Shown here one piece after another: positions 7,174 to 13,706 of a DNA stretch of 26,288 nt (its first letter is position 1; each line of letters starts with the position of its first letter). A program made the position numbers and the translations under genes. The DNA lies in the NCBI GenBank assembly GCA_030836325.1, contig JAURQC010000045.1, positions 1-26,288 on the forward strand. Direction: 5' to 3'. This stretch comes from Candidatus Nanopelagicales bacterium (GTDB lineage: Bacteria; Actinomycetota; Actinomycetes; S36-B12). The notes under the pieces were generated by a model that was not told the origin of the DNA, did no database searches, and saw only the letters and a list, made by a program, of their open reading frames with translations.

Positions 7174-7977
7174 TTACTTCTCCTGTCCGGTGATTCGCAA
7201 AGTAATCGGCCCGAGGTGATCGAACTCAGCGCGGAACGTGTCACCGGCTTCGATCGGCACCATGGCGTGTAGTGCTCCAGTCATGATCACGCTTCCTGCG
7301 GGGAGCGTTACCCCCAAGGGAGCGAGAGTGTTGGCGAGCCAGGCGACCGCCGCTAATGGGTCACCAAGCGCTGCCGCTCCTGCGCCGGTTGCGATCATGT
7401 GTCCGTTCTTAGTGAAGACCATGCCAATGAGTCGAGGGTCCATCCCATCGAGTGGAACGACGACGTTCCCTAGAGCGATAGCTCCATTGCTAGCCAAATC
7501 AGCGACGGTGTCCGCGATCTTGATTTTCCAGTCGCGGATGCGCGAGTCGACAATCTCGATTGAAGCGACCAGCCCTCGCGTCGCCTGGAAGGCATCTGCA
7601 ACCGTGCAATGCGGTCCGGACAGGTCCGAGTCCAAAATGACGGCGATTTCAGCCTCGACTCGGGGGGCGATGTATGCATCCACGGAGACTTCCGCACCGT
7701 CGCGATGCACCGTACTGGCGAATACCGGCCCGAAGTCCGGTTGGTCGACTCCCAGCAGTTTCTGCATCGGAGCCGAGGTAAGACCCAGTTTGTACCCGCA
7801 AATCTGCTCACCATCATCAAGGAGACGATTGACCAGGTGTTGCTGGATGGCGTAGCCGTCCGCCATGCCGAGGTCTGGCTGCGCCTCGGTGAACGGGGAG
7901 ATAGGAACCAAGGATTCTCGAGCGCGATACAAGGCTTCTGCGTATTCCCGTGCTTGCTCGTCGGTGAGAATGGTCAT
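7174..7977 (-). CDS. dmpE: 2-oxopent-4-enoate (2-hydroxypenta-2,4-dienoate) hydratase
   Basis: 267 aa, of the MhpD/DmpE/XylJ family. The metal-binding segment is R-V-E-A-E-I-A, and a second family motif I-E-I-V-D-S-R lies about 30 residues later. It should hydrate 2-hydroxypenta-2,4-dienoate to 4-hydroxy-2-oxovalerate, the aldolase substrate. Position upstream of the acetaldehyde dehydrogenase matches dmpE. Its ATG overlaps the stop of the IclR gene (ATGA). Two further paralogues are in the window (4461-5234 and 17197-17940). The hydratase versus decarboxylase assignment rests on gene order, not on a diagnostic residue. Confidence 0.87.
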   Translation of the reverse strand: MTILTDEQAREYAEALYRARESLVPISPFTEAQPDLGMADGYAIQQHLVNRLLDDGEQICGYKLGLTSAPMQKLLGVDQPDFGPVFASTVHRDGAEVSVDAYIAPRVEAEIAVILDSDLSGPHCTVADAFQATRGLVASIEIVDSRIRDWKIKIADTVADLASNGAIALGNVVVPLDGMDPRLIGMVFTKNGHMIATGAGAAALGDPLAAVAWLANTLAPLGVTLPAGSVIMTGALHAMVPIEAGDTFRAEFDHLGPITLRITGQEK

Positions 7978-8795
7978 GCTTGTCCTCCCTGCGAATCTCG
8001 GTATCCGAGGCGTCTACTGATGGCTACTCCTGCGTCGATGCAGGGGCGGGCAAACCTTCGGAGGGACTCTCCACCCAGGCGCTGCAATGGTCCGGCTATC
8101 GAAACCGCCGCGACTACCTCGCCCAGTCCATTTCGGATCGGCGCGGCCACGGAACCAACACCCACTTCGGCTTCGCCTACATTCTGCGCCCAGCCTTGGT
8201 TCTGGATGACGCCGATTTCTCGCCGAAGGTCCTCGACCTTGGTGATTGTGCGGGGTGTTTTCGCTGTCATGCGCCACCCGCGCAGGGTTCTATCAAGTTG
8301 CTCGGGAGGAAGGCACGCAAGCAGCAATTTTCCAGTGCTCGTGCAGTACGCGTCGTTTCGGTGTCCGACTCTGCCGAAGAGGCGAAGGGTCTGGGGGCTT
8401 TCGCGGCGCTCGACGTAGACAACTTCTCGACCGTCAAGGACTGCGACCTGAACCGTCTCCTTTGTCGCATTTCTCAACTGCTCTATGACCGGCGTACAGG
8501 CCTCATGGATGTCGGTCTGCCAATGCACCGCTGTTCCCAACTCGTACATCGCCAAGCCGAGTCGGTACGCGCCTGTATCGGGATCCTGTTCCAGTAAACG
8601 CTCCTCCGCGAGCGTATTTACTAAGCGATGGGCCGTGCTCTTACCGATGCCGAGTCGACGGGAGAGTTCCGTCACGCCGAGCTCTCGGTTTGCTTTCGAG
8701 AACTCCTTCAACAGTCGAGCTGCATTACGAACGCTGGAGAGCGTTGAATGGGCACGTCGAGGCTCACCGGGGGTGCTCTCTAGCTGGTCGGTCAT
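7974..8795 (-). CDS. IclR-family transcriptional regulator of the catabolic cluster
   Basis: 273 aa. The N-terminal winged helix-turn-helix lies at about residues 18-80 (S-V-R-N-A-A-R-L-L, then G-V-T-E-L-S-R-R-L-G with K-S-T-A-H-R-L recognition helix). The IclR effector-binding domain follows (about 95-265), with the conserved region around A-C-L-P and a V-A-A-P-I motif before the C-terminus. IclR proteins bind small aromatic or organic-acid effectors and act as repressors or activators of nearby catabolic operons. Here the gene is second in the operon, overlapping its neighbours at both ends, so it probably regulates itself together with the meta pathway. Shared GCGGGACA boxes at 9514-9521 and 1774-1781 are candidate binding sites. 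The effector is not predictable. Confidence 0.92.
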   Translation of the reverse strand: MTDQLESTPGEPRRAHSTLSSVRNAARLLKEFSKANRELGVTELSRRLGIGKSTAHRLVNTLAEERLLEQDPDTGAYRLGLAMYELGTAVHWQTDIHEACTPVIEQLRNATKETVQVAVLDGREVVYVERRESPQTLRLFGRVGHRNDAYCTSTGKLLLACLPPEQLDRTLRGWRMTAKTPRTITKVEDLRREIGVIQNQGWAQNVGEAEVGVGSVAAPIRNGLGEVVAAVSIAGPLQRLGGESLRRFARPCIDAGVAISRRLGYRDSQGGQA

Positions 8796-9460
8796 CGTGA
8801 TGACCCGCGCAAAGTGGTTAACGCGAGGCGGCGGATTTCGTCGAGGTCGGAAATGTCGACTGACACTGCGGTGTGTCCCACGAGTTCATTGGCCAATAGA
8901 CGCAGCGCATTCGGCATCTCGTTTACGTGGGCGGAGTACATCTCCGCAACCAGTGAACCTTGGTTTGGAACTAGTTGCGTCAGTGTCGTGAAGTCGCGGT
9001 CGGCTGCCGCCTGCGAATGCGCCAGTCCAGTTCCAGCGTGCTGCGCGTGATGCGGTGTGAGCCCGCTCCCTGGTGGCACGGATAGGTGGTACATAACTGA
9101 GCGAACGCCGAGTGTTTGACGAACCTGCTGGGGTTGTGGCCCCTCGGTTTCATCGATCAAGCCGAGTCCGGGGGAGACCACGGGGTCGAAGAATCGGACG
9201 CTCCACTTGAGTCCGGCGAGTTCGTCGTCAATCGCGACCTCCGGTCCCTCCGGAAGTGGGAGGGGATCAGTGGTGGCCAACACGTGCAGATACCGAGTTC
9301 CAGCGGCGATGACAGTGAAGGGCTCATGGGTGAAAAGTGGCAGCCGGGCCCGGTCTCCCGGTGGCAGAGCATCGGCGGCGTCCACGTATGCCCGATGCGC
9401 CGCACGTACGTAGTCAGCCATCGCGGTCCGCATCTGCTCGGGACCGACATTGCTCGCCAT
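8792..9460 (-). CDS. Unrecognised 222-aa protein, first gene of the meta operon
   Basis: I do not recognise a family. The protein is soluble-looking, with no signal peptide or membrane helix. The N-terminal 40 residues form an Ala/Arg/Asp-rich helix. A hydrophobic strand pair follows (T-V-I-A-A-G-T-R-Y-L-H-V-L-A). The middle has S-V-R-F-F-D-P-V-V. A His-containing stretch, T-P-H-H-A-Q-H-A (about residues 135-145), could bind metal, but this is not established. The C-terminus is helical. It overlaps the IclR start by 4 bases and is the leading gene of the operon, so it is co-expressed with the regulator and the meta enzymes. Possible roles such as substrate binding or effector sensing are guesses. 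Its start ATG sits at the edge of the 133-bp divergent promoter region. Confidence 0.75.
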   Translation of the reverse strand: MASNVGPEQMRTAMADYVRAAHRAYVDAADALPPGDRARLPLFTHEPFTVIAAGTRYLHVLATTDPLPLPEGPEVAIDDELAGLKWSVRFFDPVVSPGLGLIDETEGPQPQQVRQTLGVRSVMYHLSVPPGSGLTPHHAQHAGTGLAHSQAAADRDFTTLTQLVPNQGSLVAEMYSAHVNEMPNALRLLANELVGHTAVSVDISDLDEIRRLALTTLRGSSR

Positions 9461-9593
9461 GCCGCAGGACGTTAGCAGCGAGTGTTCCTGTAGATGGGAC
9501 GGCGTACTTCCATGCGGGACACATTCCGCTTACCGTCACGCCTCAACACCGTTGTGGTGTGTGGTGTGACGCAGGTGAGGGAGATGACAGCGG
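9461..9593. promoter_or_regulatory. Divergent promoter region between the two catabolic operons
   Basis: The 133 bases separate the minus-strand meta operon from the plus-strand dioxygenase/phosphotransferase operon. GCGGGACA (9514-9521) matches the boxes upstream of the semialdehyde dehydrogenase gene. In both places a GTAC lies 5-6 bases before it. TACCGT (9531-9536) fits an actinobacterial -10 (TANNNT) for the plus strand, with the box just upstream of it. On the minus strand TAACGT (complement of 9469-9474) could be a -10 giving an almost leaderless start for the 222-aa gene. ACACC/GGTGT (9546-9550 and 9556-9560) is a small inverted repeat in the presumed 5' leader. GAGGGAG (9577-9583) is the ribosome binding site of the dioxygenase gene. 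The elements are predicted by eye. Confidence 0.45.
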
Positions 9594-10502
9594 ATGGGCA
9601 TACAGAGGTTGGCGCACGTCGACGTGACGGTCACCGACTTGGACCTCGCTACGGCCTACTACACCGAGGTCATCGGCATGCTTGAGACCGAACGCGACGA
9701 GGACTCGGTCTATTTGAAGTGTTGGGACGAGCCCAATCATCACTCCCTACGTCTCATCTACGGCCCGAGAGTGGGCTTCGACATGATGTCCTTCAAGGTC
9801 GATCGTGAAGACGATCTTGCCGAGTTTGAGAACCGCGTCAATTCGTACGGATTTCCCGTCCGTCGCGTCTCCAAGGGTGAGCGGGTCGGACAAGGTGAGT
9901 CGATTCAGTTCGAAACTCCCTCGGGTCAGGTTATGGAACTTGCGGCCGATCTCGAGATGGTCGGCCGCGCAACGTCACCGGTCAATCCGGTGCCCTTCGT
10001 CGAGGGCCTGCCCGGCATAGCACCGCCGCGCCTGGACCATCTGCTCGTAACTGCCGAAGAAGTCGGCGACTCGACGAAATTCTTCGAAGACGTTTTTGGT
10101 TTCCGCACTACGGAGCAGTTACTCGATGGACAGGGTCACCAGGCGGCAACCTGGCTTACGGTCACCGACTCCCCGCACGACCTGGCCATCGTCAGTGGAA
10201 AGAACGGTGGTCTGCACCACTTCGCATGGTGGCTCGATGACTGGGATCACGTTCGTCGGTCGGCTGACATATTGGCGTACAACGGGATCCAAATCGACGT
10301 CGGTCCAACGCGCCACGGAATCACGCGAGGCAACACCATCTACTTCTTCGATCCACTGGGTACGCGCAACGAGGTTTTCACCGGTGGATACCGGCCGGAT
10401 CCGGACTTCCCGACCATTACTTGGACCGAGGATCAGATCGGTCGTGCTGTCTTTTACTACGAAGGCGAACTCAATACCCGCTTCATGACGGTTCACACGT
10501 AG
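9594..10502 (+). CDS. xylE: Catechol 2,3-dioxygenase (extradiol, XylE type), copy 1
   Basis: 302 aa. Two vicinal-oxygen-chelate domains (about 1-140 and 141-290) as in XylE/DmpB. The Fe(II) ligands of the C-terminal domain are His149 (R-L-D-H), His209 (L-H-H-F) and Glu260 (R-N-E-V-F-T-G-G). The G-P-T-R-H-G-I-T-R-G and Y-F-F-D-P motifs and the C-terminal F-M-T-V-H-T are typical of the family. It cleaves the catechol ring next to the hydroxyls, giving 2-hydroxymuconic semialdehyde. It leads the plus-strand operon with a good ribosome binding site (GAGGGAG at 9577-9583). A paralogue follows directly, so the pair may differ in substrate preference, for example between catechol and alkyl- or otherwise substituted catechols. 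Confidence 0.93.
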   Translation: MGIQRLAHVDVTVTDLDLATAYYTEVIGMLETERDEDSVYLKCWDEPNHHSLRLIYGPRVGFDMMSFKVDREDDLAEFENRVNSYGFPVRRVSKGERVGQGESIQFETPSGQVMELAADLEMVGRATSPVNPVPFVEGLPGIAPPRLDHLLVTAEEVGDSTKFFEDVFGFRTTEQLLDGQGHQAATWLTVTDSPHDLAIVSGKNGGLHHFAWWLDDWDHVRRSADILAYNGIQIDVGPTRHGITRGNTIYFFDPLGTRNEVFTGGYRPDPDFPTITWTEDQIGRAVFYYEGELNTRFMTVHT

Positions 10503-10515
10503 GGGGCGGCTAGAC

Positions 10516-11427
10516 ATGGGAATCTTGCGTCTCTCGCACGTTGAGGTGCGTGTGCCCGACCTGGAGTTGGCAACCGCCTATTACACCGAGGTCGTTGGAC
10601 TTTACGAGACCGCTCGGGAAAACGATCGCGTGTACTTGAAGTGCTGGGACGAACAGCAGCACCACTCGGTCATCTTGACCAGTGAGTCGACTTACGGCTT
10701 GAACCACATGGGCTGGAAGGTCCGCTACCGCGACGATCTTGACGACTACACCGCGCGCCTTGAGACCGCAGGCTTCGCGGTAAGCCGTTACGCGGCGGGT
10801 GAGATCGGACCGGGGCACGGTGAGGCCATCCGGTTCACGATGCCCAGCGGTCACGTGATGGAACTCGTCTATGGGATGCAGCAGGTAGGGAACCTGTTGC
10901 CGCTGGTCAATCCGCCACCCAAACCAATCAACATGGTTGGGTTCGCGCCACCACGGCTTGACCACGTCTTCATCACGTGCGAAGACGTTGCGGGAAACAC
11001 TCGATTCCTGCAGGAAGTCTTGGACTTCCACCTAACCGAGCAGGTCCTCGGCGATGACGGCTTCCAAGTAGCGACGTGGCTTGAGCGCTCCCACCACTCA
11101 CATGACATTGCCTTGGTGACCGGGAAGGACCGGGGACTCCACCACTTCGCCTTCTGGGTGGATGACTGGACCGCGATACGCGATACGGCCGATGTCTTGG
11201 CCTATCACGGTGTTCCGATTGAGACGAATCCCACGAGGCACGGAGCAACCCGCGGGCACTGCCTCTACTTCTTCGATCCGGCAGGCAACCGCAACGAAGC
11301 CTTCACGGGGGGCTACCAGGTTGATCCTGAAGAACCACCCATCACGTGGACAGAGGCTGAAATGGGACGGGCGATCTTCTACTACGACGGCGTCGTGAAC
11401 CAAGAGTTCTTGACGGTGCATAGCTAG
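10516..11427 (+). CDS. xylE: Catechol 2,3-dioxygenase (extradiol, XylE type), copy 2
   Basis: 303 aa, the same two-domain architecture as copy 1. The Fe(II) ligands are His150, His210 and Glu261, and R-H-G-A-T-R-G, Y-F-F-D-P and N-E-A-F-T-G-G are conserved. By eye the two proteins align end to end without large gaps and agree at roughly half or more of positions, so they are an old tandem duplication rather than a recent copy. They differ most in the N-terminal domain and in the linker around residues 118-145. The ribosome binding site is AGGGGGCGG, and the gap to copy 1 is 13 bases. The next gene begins 8 bases after its stop, so all are one transcription unit. Confidence 0.93.
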   Translation: MGILRLSHVEVRVPDLELATAYYTEVVGLYETARENDRVYLKCWDEQQHHSVILTSESTYGLNHMGWKVRYRDDLDDYTARLETAGFAVSRYAAGEIGPGHGEAIRFTMPSGHVMELVYGMQQVGNLLPLVNPPPKPINMVGFAPPRLDHVFITCEDVAGNTRFLQEVLDFHLTEQVLGDDGFQVATWLERSHHSHDIALVTGKDRGLHHFAFWVDDWTAIRDTADVLAYHGVPIETNPTRHGATRGHCLYFFDPAGNRNEAFTGGYQVDPEEPPITWTEAEMGRAIFYYDGVVNQEFLTVHS

Positions 11428-11435
11428 GGAGAGAT

Positions 11436-12596
11436 ATGACGGCTTCGGATACCAGGGACGAGGAAGCGTTGATTGAGTCGATTGCTGCTGATGGCGGCAC
11501 GCAGCGCCCTCGCCTGCCGCACATGGATCGAACTGACCCTCCGGCTTACCTGCAGAAGTACCTCGAACGTGAGGCTGGGGGCGGGAAACCCCACGAGGCC
11601 GAAGGATTCGAAGTCGACCGTACGGACGATGCTCCGCTCTACCTTCGTCGTTTCCGTGATCGCAAGACCGGTGCAACACCGCTGGAGGCACAGCGGCCGA
11701 CGTGGAATGGCGAGGAGCTAGGTGTCACGCTTGCGCGTGCAACGATCACCAAGACCAAGGAAATCGTCCCCGAAAGCGCCGAGCAAGCGGGACCAGCGGC
11801 CCTCACCCAGGTGCACATCATTCGCCACGGCGAGACCCAGGGCTATTCGACCGAAAGTGGACTGACGCCCCTAGGCAGCTGGCAGGTCCATCGTCGTGGC
11901 TTTGATATCAGCAAGTCGATTCGCGAAGGCGAGCGCGTGCACATCGTCTGCGCAGATACCAATCGGGCACGGCAGACGTCCGAGGGCATCCGCAAAGGGC
12001 TGTTAGACGGACTCACTATGTGGGGACGCACGGCTGAAATTTCCGAAGTGGAGCCGATGGAGGAGTTCCGTAACTTCCAGGTCTGGACTCCTGAGGGTTT
12101 GCGGGACGTCACCGGCGCCTTCCGCTTGTACAAGCGCGAGATGGAGAAATACGAACGGGTGGGAATGGGTGATCGACCCAACTGGCTCGTCGACATCGAT
12201 CGTTTCTATAAGACGCAACAGGGTGGAGCCGATCCAATCACGCTGTGGACGCAGATCCCGATGCTCAATTTCGAGCCGCCTTCGGCCACCGTGCGGCGAT
12301 TCTGGGCCGGTATTCAACGGATTCAACAAGAGCATCCGGGCGATCGAATCATCGTCGGAACCCACTCTGGTCCTATCCGCGTCTTCGCAATCAGCGCTTT
12401 CGGCTACGACCCGGGAGAGCCGTACAACACTGAGGAAGTGATTGTTCGGCTGGTCGAGGGCAATTCGGCCTTCATCGCGTATCGCAACAGGGTCCAAGAA
12501 GTACAGGTCCCGAATCTCGAGGAACTTCCCGATTGGTGGCAGGGGCTGAGCGGTCGAGCTCTCCCCTCGTCGTTGCGTGAGGAGGCTGGCGCATGA
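11436..12596 (+). CDS. creD: Histidine phosphatase-superfamily protein (CreD-like aryl-phosphate phosphatase) with duplicated N-terminal segment
   Basis: 386 aa. The catalytic domain (about 125-350) has the R-H-G motif with phospho-accepting His131 (I-I-R-H-G-E-T), an Arg in N-R-A-R-Q-T, and the second catalytic His310 (G-T-H-S-G-P). Before it lies an unusual extension of about 120 residues. It contains two similar segments beginning D-R-T-D at about residues 30 and 59, each with a Y-L-x-x-(Y/F) and an R/K-rich stretch ending in E-A-(E/Q). In C. glutamicum the phosphohydrolase CreD removes the phosphate added by CreHI; the position here, overlapping the ATP-grasp gene (ATGA), suggests the same job. 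By analogy it would release free catechol from an oxidised aryl phosphate. The symbol is by analogy. A regulatory phosphatase is the alternative. Confidence 0.75.
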   Translation: MTASDTRDEEALIESIAADGGTQRPRLPHMDRTDPPAYLQKYLEREAGGGKPHEAEGFEVDRTDDAPLYLRRFRDRKTGATPLEAQRPTWNGEELGVTLARATITKTKEIVPESAEQAGPAALTQVHIIRHGETQGYSTESGLTPLGSWQVHRRGFDISKSIREGERVHIVCADTNRARQTSEGIRKGLLDGLTMWGRTAEISEVEPMEEFRNFQVWTPEGLRDVTGAFRLYKREMEKYERVGMGDRPNWLVDIDRFYKTQQGGADPITLWTQIPMLNFEPPSATVRRFWAGIQRIQQEHPGDRIIVGTHSGPIRVFAISAFGYDPGEPYNTEEVIVRLVEGNSAFIAYRNRVQEVQVPNLEELPDWWQGLSGRALPSSLREEAGA

Positions 12597-13669
12597 GCTT
12601 GGTTATGTGGTTTGAGGGTTATTGGCACGGCTTGAAGAATGAAGTGGGTGGCAAGGGTGCGAGTCTGGGTGAGATGACCGGAGCCGGGCTTCCCGTGCCA
12701 CCGGGGTTTGTCCTGACGACGCATGGATTTCGGGCAAGCAAGGAAGCATCGGATCTCGACGACCAACTGGCAGTCCTACTAGCCGACCTCGATACCGATG
12801 ACACAGCGATGGTCGCGGAGCGGTGCGGAAAGATCCGCCAGGCGATCGAAGCGATGGCAATGGATTCGCAGGTCGAAGCCGATCTCCGCGCGGCTTACGA
12901 CGAACTGTGCACGATGTCCAACACTGAGCGGATTCCGGTGGCCGTTCGATCCTCGGCAACCAGTGAGGACTCCCCTGATGCGTCCTTCGCTGGCGAACAT
13001 GACACCTACTTGTGGATCCGAGGCGGGGACGATGTCGTTGATGCCGTGCGCCGCTGTTGGGCCAGTCTGTTCACTGATCGTGCGACTTGCTATCGAGCAG
13101 AGATGGGCTACGAGCACCGATCCGTTGAAATGAGCGTCGTAATCCAAAAAATGGTCCGTCCCATTTCCGCTGGCGTCGCGTTCACTCTGAATCCCTCAGA
13201 CGGCGATCGTTCGCAGATCTGCATCGACTCAGCCTGGGGCTTCGGGGAAGGAGTTGTCTCCGGTGAGGTGACTCCCGACAACTTCCTCATCGACAAGGTG
13301 ATGTTTGAGATCGGCAGGCGCGAGATCTCAAACAAGGCCCATGAGTTTCGTTTGACCGATCACGACACTGTCGAGAAGGTTGAGACGGATGAAGAGCGCG
13401 CAAACTCGGCGAGTTTGACCGACGCGCACATTAAAGCCATCGCCGCGTTGGCGAAGGAGGCCGAGAAGCACTACGGCTGCCCACAAGACATCGAATGGGC
13501 AGTCGATGCAGATCTGCCAGAGGGGGGAAATGTGGTCCTTCTGCAGTCCCGACCAGAAACGGTCTGGAGCAAGAAAGAGCGCAAATCCGCAACAGGGGGA
13601 TCCAACGGAGACTTCATGGCGAGCATCGTCTCGACATTGATGAATCCATTGCACGCCCAGAAGCACTGA
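12593..13669 (+). CDS. creH: PEP synthase-like ATP-grasp subunit of an aryl phosphotransferase (CreH / phenylphosphate synthase-like)
   Basis: 358 aa, covering only the N-terminal nucleotide-binding part of PEP synthase (full enzymes are about 800 aa). N-terminal K-N-E-V-G-G-K-G-A-S-L-G-E and G-L-P-V-P-P-G-F, the A-V-R-S-S-A-T-S-E-D ATP-grasp motif, then Q-K-M-V, F-T-L-N-P and D-I-E-W-A-V-D with L-L-Q-S-R-P-E-T-V-W at the end. The phosphohistidine and PEP-binding domains are absent; the next gene supplies the phosphohistidine domain. In phenylphosphate synthase and CreHI such a pair uses ATP to phosphorylate a phenolic hydroxyl through a phosphohistidine intermediate, releasing AMP and phosphate. 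The C-terminal tail after the ATP-grasp fold (about 330-358) is polar and unlike PEP synthase. ATGA overlap with the phosphatase. The substrate is not predictable. Confidence 0.83.
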   Translation: MSLVMWFEGYWHGLKNEVGGKGASLGEMTGAGLPVPPGFVLTTHGFRASKEASDLDDQLAVLLADLDTDDTAMVAERCGKIRQAIEAMAMDSQVEADLRAAYDELCTMSNTERIPVAVRSSATSEDSPDASFAGEHDTYLWIRGGDDVVDAVRRCWASLFTDRATCYRAEMGYEHRSVEMSVVIQKMVRPISAGVAFTLNPSDGDRSQICIDSAWGFGEGVVSGEVTPDNFLIDKVMFEIGRREISNKAHEFRLTDHDTVEKVETDEERANSASLTDAHIKAIAALAKEAEKHYGCPQDIEWAVDADLPEGGNVVLLQSRPETVWSKKERKSATGGSNGDFMASIVSTLMNPLHAQKH

Positions 13670-13706
13670 CGTGCTCTGGTAACCGTTCTACGAAAGGAAT
13701 GTAGGG

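Noticed and set aside
9546..9567. GGTGT repeats as a CRISPR-like or integration repeat
   Set aside because: The copies are only 5 bases long with irregular spacing, and no spacers or cas genes are present; at most a leader hairpin.
11436..12596. Phosphoglycerate mutase of glycolysis
   Set aside because: The R-H-G fold is shared, but the long N-terminal duplication and the operon context with the phosphotransferase pair argue against a glycolytic role.
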